Position numbers and translations under genes: made by a program. A model generated the notes under the pieces. It was not told the origin of the DNA. It was given only the letters and a program-made list of their open reading frames with translations, and made no database searches. From NCBI GenBank assembly GCA_019634195.1, contig JAHQVV010000205.1:1-42559 (forward strand): a DNA stretch of 42,559 nt, given 5' to 3'. This DNA comes from Phycisphaeraceae bacterium (GTDB taxonomy: Bacteria > Planctomycetota > Phycisphaerae > Phycisphaerales > Phycisphaeraceae). Below are positions 1 through 8,746 of the stretch, piece by piece; the stretch's first letter is position 1, and every line of letters begins with the position of its first letter.

Positions 1-33
1 CCAGCCTGTCATCGGTTCAAAGCGAAGCATCAT

Positions 34-56
34 GACGGGCTGCAAGCCCGTCCCAC
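34..56. repeat. Short palindromic repeat, family F (copy 1)
   Basis: A perfect 8-bp inverted repeat with a 3-nt loop (GACGGGCT, GCA, AGCCCGTC at 34-52) followed by CCAC. A related sequence is at 18743-18771, sharing the core GGCTGNAAGCC and the CCCACC flank. It lies just upstream of tilS. It looks like a dispersed planctomycete intergenic palindrome; no function can be assigned. Confidence 0.55.
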
Positions 57-80
57 CCCGATCGCCTTACAATCGCGGCG

Positions 81-1112
81 ATGGTCGGCCCCCCCACCCA
101 CTACCACCCGATGGTCCGCAGTGTTGCGCGGGGGCTTCGGCAGCGTTGCGGGGTGTCTGCCGGTGCGTCGATCGTCGTCGCGTGCAGCGGCGGCGCGGAC
201 TCGGTCGCCCTGCTGCGGGCGCTCGCGATGCTGGCCGAGCGACGCAAGTGGCGGCTGCGGCTGGTCGTCGGGCACGTCCAGCACCACCTGCGCGGGGAGG
301 CGGAAGAGGACGCAGCATTCGTCGAGGCGCTCGCGCAGACGCTCGGTCTGCCGTTCGCCCGCCGTGATATCCGCCCCGCTGACTTGCCGGGCAACCTCGA
401 GGCCAACGCCCGCCGGCTGCGCTACGCGGCACTGGGGGAGATCGCCCAAGAGCACCACGCGCCGTTTATCGCCACCGCGCACCACGCGGACGATCAGCTT
501 GAGACGCTGCTGATGCGCATCCTGCGCGGCACGAGCGTCGCGGGCCTGCGCGGGATCGCGTGGGACAAACCACTGTCGGCGAAAACCAACGGGGCGCGCC
601 GCGTCATCCGCCCGATGCTCGGGGTCGATCAGCAAGACATCGCCGCCCTGCTCGATCAGCTTGCTCAACCTTGGCGTGAAGACGCGACCAACGACGACAC
701 AAGCCGGACCCGCGCCAGGCTGCGGCATGATGTCCTGCCCGTGCTAAAAGACCTGCAGCCCGACGCGCCCGGCAAGGCCAACGACCTGATCGACCACTTC
801 CGCGAGGTCCACGAACTCGTGCAACACACCGCGGATCAAACACAGTCGCAAACAACAGAGCCGGGCGTCGTATTGGGCCGCGATCTCGCCCGCACGATGA
901 ACCGCGCGGTACTCACCGAGGTGCTGCGTCGCGCGTTGATCAGCGCCGGTTGCAACCCCGGCCGGCTCGCGCGCCAGGCGCTACGCCCTGCCGCCGAGGC
1001 GGCACAGGACAGCGTCGGCGGGACACGCACGCTCGCCTTCTCAAACAACACACAACTGGTGATCACCCGCGAGCACGTCACGATTCAATCACCCGCCCGG
1101 TCCTGCTTGTAA
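81..1112 (+). CDS. tilS: tRNA(Ile)-lysidine synthase TilS
   Basis: Cytoplasmic PP-loop ATPase that adds lysine to C34 of the CAU-anticodon tRNA(Ile), so that it reads AUA and is charged with isoleucine. The N-terminal PP-loop motif SGGADS is at residues 36-41, followed by the family's conserved GHVQHHLRGEAEEDAAFV and ATAHHADDQLETLLMRILRGT segments. At 343 aa it is shorter than the E. coli type (about 430 aa) and seems to lack the C-terminal TilS domain, as many bacterial forms do. A second in-frame ATG at 111 gives a more typical N-terminus of about 26 residues before the PP-loop, and neither start has a clear Shine-Dalgarno. The 3' end overlaps the convergent mtfA-like gene by 28 nt. Identification is firm; the start is not. 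Confidence 0.93.
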   Translation: MVGPPTHYHPMVRSVARGLRQRCGVSAGASIVVACSGGADSVALLRALAMLAERRKWRLRLVVGHVQHHLRGEAEEDAAFVEALAQTLGLPFARRDIRPADLPGNLEANARRLRYAALGEIAQEHHAPFIATAHHADDQLETLLMRILRGTSVAGLRGIAWDKPLSAKTNGARRVIRPMLGVDQQDIAALLDQLAQPWREDATNDDTSRTRARLRHDVLPVLKDLQPDAPGKANDLIDHFREVHELVQHTADQTQSQTTEPGVVLGRDLARTMNRAVLTEVLRRALISAGCNPGRLARQALRPAAEAAQDSVGGTRTLAFSNNTQLVITREHVTIQSPARSCL

Positions 1113-1849
1113 AACGCCGCCAGCTCGTCGTATAGCTCCGGGTAGTGCCGACGCATCATGCCCGGCTTCTCAAAGAAGTATTCCGTCGCGACCGCAAAAA
1201 ACTCCGGCGGGTTCGTCGCGGCGTACGGGTCGAGCTTGGTCTTGTGGCCCTTGTGCAGCTTCTCGCTCAGCGTCGCGTACTCGTCGCCCAGCACGCGGGC
1301 CCAGGAGCGGTATCGCTCCGAACAATTCAGGTCCGGTGCACCGTCCATACCGGTGGCGACGCCGTCGAGCTGATGAGCGAACTCGTGGAGGGTGACGTTG
1401 CGGCCGTCGTCGTGGTTCCACGCGGAAGACTGCACGTTGTCCCAGGCGAGCACGAGCGAGCCGCGGTACCACGATTCGCCGAGCCGGGCCTGCTTGCCTT
1501 CGACGACCGTGCCATCGGGCAGGACTTCCTGGTGGTTAGCGAAGTACGTGGACGGGTAGACGAGGATGGTCTTGAGCGTGGGGTAGTAGCCGGTGTCACG
1601 GTTCAGCAGCAGGACCGCGGCCTGCGCGAGGATGGTCAGGCGGATCGTGTCGGTGATCTCCAAGCCGCCGCAGCCCTCAAAGGTCTTTTCGTGTATGAGG
1701 ATCTGGATGATCCCGCCGAGCTCCTTGCGGTCGGGCTTGTCCATCCCGCGTACGAGCGGGACGTTCTCATCGATGATGTCCCACCACGCCCCGGGCAGCG
1801 GCGTATTGCGCAGTCGCTTGCGTCGTTTGTTGCGGAAGTAGCCGAACAT
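1085..1849 (-). CDS. mtfA: MtfA-like zinc-dependent peptidase (M90)
   Basis: Soluble zinc metallopeptidase of the MtfA/M90 family. In E. coli MtfA binds the repressor Mlc and has aminopeptidase activity; whether an Mlc-like partner exists here cannot be seen. The gluzincin motif HEFAH is at residues 155-159, and EFFAVATEYFFEKP downstream supplies the probable third ligand (Glu), as in MtfA and anthrax lethal factor-type proteases. Length (254 aa) is normal for the family. There is no signal peptide; the N-terminus is basic. It converges on tilS with a 28-nt overlap and lies 17 nt downstream of the sulfatase gene on the same strand, so the two could be cotranscribed. The family call is firm; the role of controlling sugar uptake is only inherited from E. 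coli. Confidence 0.88.
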   Translation of the reverse strand: MFGYFRNKRRKRLRNTPLPGAWWDIIDENVPLVRGMDKPDRKELGGIIQILIHEKTFEGCGGLEITDTIRLTILAQAAVLLLNRDTGYYPTLKTILVYPSTYFANHQEVLPDGTVVEGKQARLGESWYRGSLVLAWDNVQSSAWNHDDGRNVTLHEFAHQLDGVATGMDGAPDLNCSERYRSWARVLGDEYATLSEKLHKGHKTKLDPYAATNPPEFFAVATEYFFEKPGMMRRHYPELYDELAAFYKQDRAGD

Positions 1850-1866
1850 GATGCTTGCCTATCGGC

Positions 1867-3417
1867 TCAACGCGCTGAACGCGTCCGGCCGTCGTCCTGG
1901 ATCTTCTTGAGTAGCGCCTGCATCGCCTTCACCTTGTCCGGGTGTTGCTCGGCGAGATTATTCCGCTGGCCGAGATCGTCCTTGAGGTTGTAGAGCTCGA
2001 GGGGCAGCTCATCGTTCTCGTACGCGCGTCGTTTCTCCCATTCGGCCAGGCCGCGTTTGGAGTGGGCGCCGGTCTTCGCGTTGACGAGCAGCCAGTCGCC
2101 GTCGCGCACGGCCCAAGAGTGATTAAACGTGTTGTGCACGTGGCTGGTGCGCACAGCGTCTGTGTCGCCCTTGAGGTAGCCCAACAGGTCGTGCGAGTCC
2201 TCGGCCGCATCATCGGGCAGTTCAAACCCGAGGTGCGACGCGAACGTCGCGTACAGGTCGATCTGCGAGATCAGCGCGTCGCCCACCTGCCCCGCTTTGG
2301 TCACGCCTGGCCAGCGCACGATGAACGGCACGCGGTGCCCGCCCTCATAAATATCGCGCTTCAAACCACGCAGTGGGTCGGCCGACCAGTGGCCGAACTT
2401 CGCGTCCCGCGCATACGCGTAGTGCTCCGGGCCGTTGTCCGCGGTGAAAATCACAACCGTGTTGTCGGTCATGCCCGCCTGCTCGATCGCGTCCATGATC
2501 CGGCCGGCGATTTGGTCGCTTTCCACTACGAAGTCGCCGTAGGGCCCGGCCTGGCTCTTGCCGTCGAATTCATCGTTCGGGATGATCGGCGCGTGCGGGC
2601 TGGGGTAGGCGAAGAACAGGAAGAACGGCTCATCCTTGCCCTTGCGCGACTCGACGTAGGCGACCGCTTTATCGCCGAGCGTCGGCAGCACCTCGTACGG
2701 GTTCCACCCCGTCACCATCGGCCCGCCCCGGCACTCCCAGTTGCCTTCTTTGATCGCCGGCCACTTCTTCGTGTCCATCATCGTGTCGGGCACCTGCGCC
2801 ATCTTGTCGTCCTCGATCCAGGCGTAGGGCGGGAAGTTGATGACGGTGTCGCCGAAGTAGTGGTCAAACCCGTGCGCGAGCGGGCCGTCGGGGATGGGCT
2901 TAGACCAGTCGAAGCAGTCTGGGCCGACGCCCTTCTTGGTGCGGATGGCCTCCCAGTCCCAGCCCAGGTGCCACTTGCCGATACACGCGGTGGCGTAGCC
3001 TGTCTCTTTCAGCATCTCGGGCATGGTGAGGCGTTCGGGTTTGAAGACCGACTTGCCGAAGGCGCCGACGATGCCGTGGAAGTCGCGCCAGTGGTGCCGA
3101 CCGGTGAGCAGTGCGTAGCGGCTCGGCGTGCAGATGCCCGAGGACGAGTGCCCATCAAGGAACACCGTGCCCGTTTGCGCGAGCTTGTCGAGGTTCGGCG
3201 TGGGGATCTTCGACTTGTCGTTGTAGCAGCCCAGGTCCCCGAGCCCGAGGTCGTCGGCGTAGAGGATCACGATGTTGGGCTTGTCGCGCGTAGCGTCGAG
3301 CAGGCGATCCGCGGCAGCGCCCGTCTCTGCCGCAACCGTCTTATGTGCTGGACTAACGAGAAGCAGCACGGCAAGGACGGCGGCGATCGGCCGGGCGATG
3401 AATAGTGATGCAAGCAT
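1867..3417 (-). CDS. Secreted sulfatase (FGly-type arylsulfatase family)
   Basis: Type I sulfatase that hydrolyses sulfate esters, probably of algal polysaccharide or glycan in the periplasm or outside. The start at 3417 begins an N-terminal signal peptide (hydrophobic residues about 5-28, AHKTVA end); an upstream extension to 3612 would run into the next gene. Catalytic signature C96-T-P-S-R matches the CxPSR motif whose cysteine is oxidised to formylglycine. Metal ligands are expected at D55-D56 (ILYADDLG) and in TADNGPEH. The C-terminal half has the usual [25 protein letters not shown] segment. It is 516 aa, normal for the S1 family. No sulfatase-modifying enzyme lies nearby. Substrate cannot be predicted. 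Planctomycetes typically carry many sulfatases, consistent with the host. Confidence 0.93.
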   Translation of the reverse strand: MLASLFIARPIAAVLAVLLLVSPAHKTVAAETGAAADRLLDATRDKPNIVILYADDLGLGDLGCYNDKSKIPTPNLDKLAQTGTVFLDGHSSSGICTPSRYALLTGRHHWRDFHGIVGAFGKSVFKPERLTMPEMLKETGYATACIGKWHLGWDWEAIRTKKGVGPDCFDWSKPIPDGPLAHGFDHYFGDTVINFPPYAWIEDDKMAQVPDTMMDTKKWPAIKEGNWECRGGPMVTGWNPYEVLPTLGDKAVAYVESRKGKDEPFFLFFAYPSPHAPIIPNDEFDGKSQAGPYGDFVVESDQIAGRIMDAIEQAGMTDNTVVIFTADNGPEHYAYARDAKFGHWSADPLRGLKRDIYEGGHRVPFIVRWPGVTKAGQVGDALISQIDLYATFASHLGFELPDDAAEDSHDLLGYLKGDTDAVRTSHVHNTFNHSWAVRDGDWLLVNAKTGAHSKRGLAEWEKRRAYENDELPLELYNLKDDLGQRNNLAEQHPDKVKAMQALLKKIQDDGRTRSAR

Positions 3418-3487
3418 GGTGTTCGCTCTATTGGATGAAGATCGTGTTCGCTGACGAGACGCTCGAAGCGGCCAACCTATCACACAC

Positions 3488-4933
3488 TCAAGGTTCCGGC
3501 AGGACCATCGGGATATCTTTGAGCCAGAGGGTGTGGTCGAGGTATTCGTAGCCTCTTGGTAATCGCTTGAGGTGCTCCGGGTTCGGCGTGAGACGCAGCG
3601 AAAAAGTGTCAAAGGGCTTGTATGGGTTACTTGCCTGATGGATCAAGCGATCGGGCAGCAGGAACGTGAGCGGGCGCCATGTGTTCCCCGCGCTGTTCGG
3701 CTCGAAGGACCAAGACGTCGTGTAGCTATGACCGTCTAAGATCAGCGTCACATCGAAGCTACCCGCGACTGCTATTGGCGGGTCTTTCATTGAAATCGAT
3801 AGATATGTGTCCGGGTTGAATGTTCCCAGCCCCGTGCCGCCCGAGCGCAAGATTTCTTCGTGGATGGCGTCCTGAAGATCGCTTGCGATCTGCCCATCCC
3901 GAACTGGAATGAGTAGTGGTTCATCCTGGGGGTGGACCTCAAACGCTGCAGACAGTGTCAGTGGCTTGGGTGTCGGGGTTTGCGCGCGGGGATCGGGCCA
4001 GTCGAGTTCGGTTTCAACGACGGCCTTGTACTTGCCCGGCGGCAGCGGCTTGCCATCCACAAGCGGGACGAATTCACGCCCGTAGTACGAGTTCCGCGGC
4101 AGCTGATCCCGGGTGAAGATCGGCTCGGCATCTTGGCCGGCCGCTTCGGGAAAGATTGCAACAGTGACATCACCCACCGGCGCGGGGTATAGCGCATGGC
4201 GATAGTCAAGCGAGGTTCGGAGTCGCCGTCCGTCGGATTCGAAGTGCAAAACAAGGGGGTCGCCGGGCTTGATGTGCTCGCGGCACGTCAGCCAGACAAA
4301 CCCGGGCTGGTTGGTGTATTGCCGCCACTGCTGATCGCTGACCAGGCCCTTGGCTCGGCCCTGTTCGATCCATTCGCCGTACATGTGTTCCCATGGCTTG
4401 GTTGGGTCGGCCTGGTACGCCAGGACCAGCGACAGCAGCTTGAGCTCCTCGGCTTGCGTGAGGTCGCCCCGATCAAGCCGGCGATCGAGCTCATATAGGT
4501 CAGAGACGTTTGTAGCCGCCCCGCCCTGCTGCGTCACCGTGTTGATCAGCGTTGTGTTTGTCGTGTGGGACGGGCTTGGATTACCGAGATCGTCGTAGAA
4601 GAACCAGAGCGCCATGGCGGCAAAAAAAACCTGCATCCCGATGGTCAGAGCAAACGTCTTGTGCGACATTTTGTCCTTGATGTGCTTAGGAATCACGGCG
4701 TCGCGATGGGTCTGGATGGTTTGCCCACACTCCGGGCATTGGACCGCTTCGATCTCAGCAATCTTGTCCACATCCCGGCCGGTCAGGTCGTAGCCACAGG
4801 AGGCGCAGTAGGCGTGCTGGTCTTGACTCTTGACGAGGCCGGCCTGGACCCGGTTCTTACGCCAACGCCAAATCCACACCGTTAAAACGGTCGCGTGCAG
4901 CAAAGCTAGTACGAGGTAGAGCCACGGAAACAT
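3488..4933 (-). CDS. Zinc-ribbon membrane protein of unknown function
   Basis: Not recognised as a characterised family. Visible architecture: transmembrane helix at about residues 5-23, a short basic segment, then a zinc ribbon with C43-x2-C46 ([10 protein letters not shown]) and C66-x2-C69 (CPECG), a second transmembrane helix at about 93-112, and a roughly 360-residue region that probably lies outside the cytoplasm. The CxxCGYDLTG...CPECG ribbon is common in planctomycete membrane proteins with no known role. The C-terminal region is rich in beta-like segments and ends with several carbohydrate- or adhesion-like stretches, but no domain is certain. It lies 70 nt upstream of the sulfatase on the same strand; a functional link is not shown. 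Confidence 0.75.
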   Translation of the reverse strand: MFPWLYLVLALLHATVLTVWIWRWRKNRVQAGLVKSQDQHAYCASCGYDLTGRDVDKIAEIEAVQCPECGQTIQTHRDAVIPKHIKDKMSHKTFALTIGMQVFFAAMALWFFYDDLGNPSPSHTTNTTLINTVTQQGGAATNVSDLYELDRRLDRGDLTQAEELKLLSLVLAYQADPTKPWEHMYGEWIEQGRAKGLVSDQQWRQYTNQPGFVWLTCREHIKPGDPLVLHFESDGRRLRTSLDYRHALYPAPVGDVTVAIFPEAAGQDAEPIFTRDQLPRNSYYGREFVPLVDGKPLPPGKYKAVVETELDWPDPRAQTPTPKPLTLSAAFEVHPQDEPLLIPVRDGQIASDLQDAIHEEILRSGGTGLGTFNPDTYLSISMKDPPIAVAGSFDVTLILDGHSYTTSWSFEPNSAGNTWRPLTFLLPDRLIHQASNPYKPFDTFSLRLTPNPEHLKRLPRGYEYLDHTLWLKDIPMVLPEP

Positions 4934-5037
4934 GCAGTCATTCTATCGCTTGAGTTGGCCGGGATATCGGGAAGCGCAGCGGGATCACGGCGATTCGGTG
5001 AGCCAATTCGGGGGCTTAGGCGTATCATGTGGGGCCC

Positions 5038-6141
5038 ATGTTCATGCAGCTCTTGTCCATCACGCGTGTCACGTTTGTCGAGGCGATCCGCCAACCGATC
5101 TTTGTCGTGCTGCTGCTGCTGGGGACACTGCTGATGGTGCTCAACCCGTCGGTGGCGGGGTACTCGATGGAGCCGGGGGCCGGGGACAACAAGATGCTGG
5201 TCGACCTGGGGCTGGGGACGGTGTTCCTGGTCGGGGTGTTCCTCGCGGCGTTCACGGCGACGGGGGTGATCCACCAGGAACTGACCAACAAGACGGCGCT
5301 GACGATCGTCAGTAAGCCCGTGCCCCGGCCGGTGTTTATTCTGGGCAAGTACATCGGGGTCAGCGGCGCGATCCTGGTCGCGGGGTACCTGCTGATGCTG
5401 GTGTTTATGCTGACCCTGCGGCACCGGGTCCTGCAGAACAAGTCGGACCCGATCGATTGGCCGGTGATGCTGTGCGGCGTCGGCGCGGTGCTGGGGGCGC
5501 TGGGGCTGGCGGCGGCGGCGAACTACCTCTACAAAAAAGTCTTCACCTCGACGTTTATCTACGCGCTGCTGCTGATGCTCACCGGGGCGTTCTGCCTGGT
5601 GCTGCTGGTGGACAAGGACTGGCACCTGCAGAGCCCGCTGACGGACTTCGCGGCGGACCACGGCCGGATCGGCCAAGTCGCGGTCGGCGGGCTGTTCCTG
5701 ATGCAGGGGCTGCTGATCCTCAGCGCGTTCGCGGTCGCGCTGTCCACGCGGTTTAGCCAGGTGGTCACGCTGGTGATCTGCCTGGGCGTGGTGATGCCGA
5801 TCGGGCTGATGTCCGGGGCGCTCAACCAGCTGGTCAACACGGCCACGGGGATCGAGGCGGGCGCGGGGCTGATCGAGAGTGTCCGCGCGGTGTGGGGCAC
5901 GGAGACCCCGGTCGCGAGGCAGGCGGCGTACCTGCTCGCCAAGGCGGTTTATGTCGTTGCGCCGAACTTCCAGTTCCACTGGCCTGCCGACGCGATCACG
6001 CAGGGCAACTCACTCGTGCACGACGCGGACGGCAACTTCAGCCTCAGCTACCTCGGCATGGTCTCGGCGTACACGCTGGCGTACATCACCGCGGTCCTTG
6101 GGCTGGGCGCCGCGTTGTTCCAGAGCAAAGAGGTATCGTAA
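5038..6141 (+). CDS. ABC-2 type transporter permease
   Basis: Integral membrane subunit of an ABC exporter of the ABC-2 class, with about six or more hydrophobic segments (for example residues 18-38, 60-80, 110-130). The segment with QELTNKTALTIVSKPVPRP followed by LGKYIGV is the typical cytoplasmic loop of this class, and a very similar loop (TLTKPLGRVQYLLGKWLGI) occurs in the permease at 15287-17308. No ATPase gene is adjacent, so the partner must be encoded elsewhere; the ATPase at 17443-18696 is a candidate only by similarity of the permeases. The start could be GTG 5029, ATG 5038 or ATG 5044; 5038 is chosen because it opens the conserved N-terminus. The stop codon directly abuts the ATG of the cupin gene. 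Substrate unknown. Confidence 0.85.
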   Translation: MFMQLLSITRVTFVEAIRQPIFVVLLLLGTLLMVLNPSVAGYSMEPGAGDNKMLVDLGLGTVFLVGVFLAAFTATGVIHQELTNKTALTIVSKPVPRPVFILGKYIGVSGAILVAGYLLMLVFMLTLRHRVLQNKSDPIDWPVMLCGVGAVLGALGLAAAANYLYKKVFTSTFIYALLLMLTGAFCLVLLVDKDWHLQSPLTDFAADHGRIGQVAVGGLFLMQGLLILSAFAVALSTRFSQVVTLVICLGVVMPIGLMSGALNQLVNTATGIEAGAGLIESVRAVWGTETPVARQAAYLLAKAVYVVAPNFQFHWPADAITQGNSLVHDADGNFSLSYLGMVSAYTLAYITAVLGLGAALFQSKEVS

Positions 6142-6507
6142 ATGACCGAAAAAACAACAAAAAAACAAGTCGGCTTCGAGGTCGTGCACCTGGACGATCT
6201 GCCTCCAACACAGTGCCCCTGCGGGACGACACGGCGTGCGTTTGCGGGCACGGCCGACGCCCCCGCTTCGCTGCACCGGGTCGTGATCGACAAGCAAGCG
6301 AAGACGCACTACCACAAGAAGCTCACCGAGATCTACTACATCCTCGAGGGCGAAGGCGTGATGGAGCTTGATGGGCAAGAGGTGCCGGTGAAGCCGGGCA
6401 GTTCGATCTTGATCCGCCCGGGCTGCCGACACCGCGCGGTCGGGAGCATGACGATCCTGAACATGCCGATCCCGAGATTCGATCCGAATGACGAGTGGTT
6501 TGATTGA
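6142..6507 (+). CDS. Cupin-domain protein
   Basis: Small single-domain cupin (121 aa) of the beta-barrel metal-binding type. The first cupin motif is seen as HYHKKLTEIYYILEGEGVM, giving H, H, E ligands, and the second as PGSSILIRPGCRHRAVG, giving the last His. Cytoplasmic, no signal peptide. An N-terminal CPCG sequence precedes the barrel and could bind metal. Its ATG follows the stop codon of the ABC permease with no gap, indicating translational coupling, though a functional link between the two is not evident. Such cupins may be sugar isomerases, dioxygenases or sensors; nothing here discriminates. Confidence 0.85.
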   Translation: MTEKTTKKQVGFEVVHLDDLPPTQCPCGTTRRAFAGTADAPASLHRVVIDKQAKTHYHKKLTEIYYILEGEGVMELDGQEVPVKPGSSILIRPGCRHRAVGSMTILNMPIPRFDPNDEWFD

Positions 6508-6529
6508 ATGCCTTCGCAACGGCTTCACT

Positions 6530-6608
6530 GTGTAGCGGGAGACGCGCAGCGTCCCGTTCAAACGATCTATCACAACTCGCACGGGACGCTGCGCGTCACC
6601 CGCTACAC
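6530..6608. repeat. Palindromic repeat, family A (copy 1)
   Basis: A 79-nt element with 27-nt arms (6530-6556 and 6582-6608) that pair with one mismatch and begin GTGTAGCGGG. The loop contains GATCTATCAC, also present in the loop of copy 2 at 15213-15292; copy 3 is at 22200-22278. It lies 22 nt after the cupin stop codon and before the Dabb lipoprotein, so its transcript could act as a strong hairpin between the two genes. Likely a REP/MITE-type element. Confidence 0.85.
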
Positions 6609-6691
6609 GATCTGAAAACGCGAAGACCACGTTCTTTGAGCATGGGCTTTATCATGTGTGGCACGACTTCACGCACAAGGAATTCAACACG

Positions 6692-7102
6692 ATGCGAATG
6701 CTTGCCCTTACCGCCCTGCTGCTTTGTATTTCTCTCGCCGGCTGCCACACGCACCAGAAGTGCGACAACCAGAAAGCCCCCGCTATGCAAGAGACCCAAG
6801 ACGTCTACCGCCACGTCGTTGTGTTCAAGTTTAAAAACACGGCCACCGATGCACAGATCAAGCAGATCGTCGGTGACTTCGGCAAGCTGCAGAACGACAT
6901 CAAAGAGATCATCGCCTTCGAGCACGGCACCAACGTCAGCCCGGAGGGTCTGGACCAGGGTTTCACCCATGTCTTTCTCGTGACGTTCAAAAACAAAGCG
7001 GGCCTGGATGCCTACCTGCCCCACCCGGCACACAAAGCGTTCGTCGAGAAGCTGCTGCCGCTGCTCGAAGAGCCGTTTGTGGTGGACTACGTGGCGAAGT
7101 AG
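6692..7102 (+). CDS. Dabb (stress-response A/B barrel) domain lipoprotein
   Basis: Envelope lipoprotein with a single dimeric alpha-beta barrel (Dabb) domain. Start at ATG 6692 is supported by an AAGGA Shine-Dalgarno ending 10 nt upstream and by the signal peptide it opens. The lipobox LAGC places the lipidated cysteine at residue 18. The Dabb domain runs from about residue 40 (VYRHVVVFKFKNTATDAQI) through HVFLVTFKNKAGLDAYLPHP to the end, with the conserved H-P-x-H motif (HPAHKAF). Total 136 aa. Dabb proteins include plant stress proteins and polyketide cyclases, but secreted lipoprotein versions in planctomycetes are uncharacterised. Confidence 0.87.
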   Translation: MRMLALTALLLCISLAGCHTHQKCDNQKAPAMQETQDVYRHVVVFKFKNTATDAQIKQIVGDFGKLQNDIKEIIAFEHGTNVSPEGLDQGFTHVFLVTFKNKAGLDAYLPHPAHKAFVEKLLPLLEEPFVVDYVAK

Positions 7103-7431
7103 TCGGCCACTGATTCGGGCAGGCTTGATAGGCAGTTGGACCGCGCTCGCGATCTTGTCCTTGCTTTTTCGTTGTGGCGATCACCGTGTCATTCACCACA
7201 GGTGAACCGGGCCTAGTCCCCGCGACATTTTTATTATCAACGGTCCTCGTTTTAGCCTGCTTGACGCACACCATACTTCACTGGAACGCCTTCTGGTATG
7301 CCATCTCGCCAGGTAAAGGCCCACAAGCAGCGCAATTACACATAGCCATGCGTCGTCTGGCGCATGCATGCGTGCGCACGAAATCGATAGTCAAGGTCCA
7401 ATAACTCTCGCCATTGCCGAACAGTGTTCGA
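7103..7431. other. Intergenic region, no convincing gene
   Basis: A 329-nt gap between the Dabb lipoprotein and the 3' end of parB. Two short palindromes are visible: TTCACC-ACA-GGTGAA at 7192-7206 and CGAACA-G-TGTTCG at 7418-7430, the second ending one base before the parB stop codon, where it may help end the parB transcript. A GTG-started 76-codon frame at 7174-7404 includes a hydrophobic stretch but has no ribosome-binding site and no recognisable similarity; it is not called. Confidence 0.5.
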
Positions 7432-8409
7432 TCAATCCGCCTTGACGTCTAGACGGGCAAGCAACGTGTCGAACTCGTCCAGCGAGTAGAAATCAATGGC
7501 GATCGTGCCAGCCCCCTTCTTCTTGCCGGCCCTGATCTTGACGCGCGTCCCAAGCTGCTGGCCGATCTGCTTTTCCAGGTCGCTAAGGACCGGGCTGGGC
7601 GAGGAACCGCTGGGCGTTCGGCCCGCGGCGGGCTGCTGTAGCCGGCGGGCCTCCTGCTCGACCTGCCGAACCGACAAGCCCTCCCGCACCGCCCGCTCGG
7701 CAAGAGCCCGCTGCTGAACAGCGTCCGCAAGCCCCGCGATCGCCCGGGCCTGCCCCATCGAAAGCACCTTCTCGCGGACCAGATCACGCACAAAGTCCGA
7801 TAAATCAAGTAAACGCAAGAGGTTAGAAACTGAAGAACGTTCAAGGCCAACACGTTCGGCGATCTGGGTGTGGGTCAGGCCGAACTGGTCGCCGAGATGC
7901 TGGAAGGCCTCGGCCTTTTCAATCGCGTTCAGGTCTTCCCGCTGCAGGTTTTCGATGAGCGCCAGCTCGGCGGCTTTCTCCTCATCGATCTCACGCACCA
8001 ACGCGGGGACCCGGTCCAGCCCCGCCTCCTGTGCGGCACGCCAGCGGCGTTCGCCAGCGACCAGCTCGTACTGGCCCGGGCCCGCAGCGGCTGGGCGGAC
8101 GACAATCGGCTGCATCAAGCCGTCGTTCTTGATCGACTCGGCCAGGCTACGGATCTTTGCGGGGTCGAACCGCTGCCGGGGCTGGTGCTGGTTCGGCTTG
8201 ATCGAGCTAACCGTGAGATGAACCAAGCCCTGATCACCGGCTCCGTCGGGTTGGCTGGGCGCTGGGGATGGATCGCCTGAAGGGCTGGCTGCTGGCACTG
8301 TTGGCTTGCCGGATTCGGCCTGCTGAGGCGGAACAACCTCGACGGGAGTAGCCATCAGGGAGCTGAGCCCGCGGCCAAGACGGGATGGGCGGTTTTTTTT
8401 CGTAGCCAT
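7432..8409 (-). CDS. parB: Chromosome-partitioning protein ParB
   Basis: CTP-dependent DNA clamp that loads at parS and spreads to organise the origin region for segregation. The N-terminal region has a basic start and a Pro/Ser-rich linker (to about residue 60), then the ParB/Srx domain with VASIKPNQHQPR-like box I and the GERRWRAAQEAGL motif (CTP-binding), ENLQREDLNAIEKA, a helix-turn-helix (LTHTQIAERVGLERSSVSNLLRLLDL) and a C-terminal dimerisation domain ending in a helix at about 285-325. At 325 aa it is a typical chromosomal ParB. Start 8409 has a perfect AAGGAGG at 8414-8420. Two parS sites lie 65-119 nt upstream. No parA is next to it, unlike the usual parA-parB order. Confidence 0.97.
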   Translation of the reverse strand: MATKKNRPSRLGRGLSSLMATPVEVVPPQQAESGKPTVPAASPSGDPSPAPSQPDGAGDQGLVHLTVSSIKPNQHQPRQRFDPAKIRSLAESIKNDGLMQPIVVRPAAAGPGQYELVAGERRWRAAQEAGLDRVPALVREIDEEKAAELALIENLQREDLNAIEKAEAFQHLGDQFGLTHTQIAERVGLERSSVSNLLRLLDLSDFVRDLVREKVLSMGQARAIAGLADAVQQRALAERAVREGLSVRQVEQEARRLQQPAAGRTPSGSSPSPVLSDLEKQIGQQLGTRVKIRAGKKKGAGTIAIDFYSLDEFDTLLARLDVKAD

Positions 8410-8473
8410 GAGGCCTCCTTGCCAGTGTGTTGTTCAAGCCGCCACGATACCGTCTCAGGCAGCCAGCCGCAAG

Positions 8474-8487
8474 GTTCCACGTGGAAC
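8474..8487. promoter_or_regulatory. parS site 1
   Basis: Perfect 14-bp palindrome GTTCCACGTGGAAC. This is the core of the bacterial parS consensus (TGTTNCACGTGNAACA; the C/G version is the Pseudomonas-type site). The outer bases are G and A, so the 16-mer matches at one flank. Confidence 0.92.
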
Positions 8488-8514
8488 AGCTAGGCGCTGA
8501 CATGGATGCCACCC

Positions 8515-8528
8515 GTTCCACGTGGAAC
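8515..8528. promoter_or_regulatory. parS site 2
   Basis: A second identical 14-bp palindrome GTTCCACGTGGAAC, starting 41 bp after the first (about four helical turns, so both sites face the same side of the DNA). Together they strongly suggest that this is a native ParB loading site close to the parB gene. Confidence 0.92.
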
Positions 8529-8746
8529 GGTCTATTTTCTAAAGAAACCAAATGCTCCGCACAGAACCTGAAAACGATGCATAATCTGTAGACCCAAGAT
8601 TTGAAGCGGGGCACGCGTGCAGGCGCACGCTTATCGGACGCGTTGAGCCGCGTTAAGAAAACCTGCCTGTAGGGGGTGGGTAAGGCCTCAGCCGGCCATC
8701 GATACGGTCGATGAACGTTGTATGAACCGATCTACGGGGCACCTAC

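Larger units (their letters stand above)
8410..8746. other. Intergenic region between divergent parB and kinase genes
   Basis: A 337-nt divergent promoter region. It holds the parB Shine-Dalgarno (8414-8420 on the minus strand) and the two parS sites at 8474-8487 and 8515-8528, so ParB binding would sit over its own promoter and could autoregulate it. The part from 8560 to 8746 shows no further structure apart from GC-rich short inverted repeats; no parA remnant is present. Confidence 0.6.

Noticed and set aside
3418-3612. N-terminal extension of the sulfatase
   Set aside because: It overlaps the upstream gene and lacks protein-like sequence; ATG 3417 starts a proper signal peptide.
7174-7404. 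76-codon GTG frame with hydrophobic stretch
   Set aside because: No Shine-Dalgarno, no similarity recognised, and codon use unlike the neighbours.
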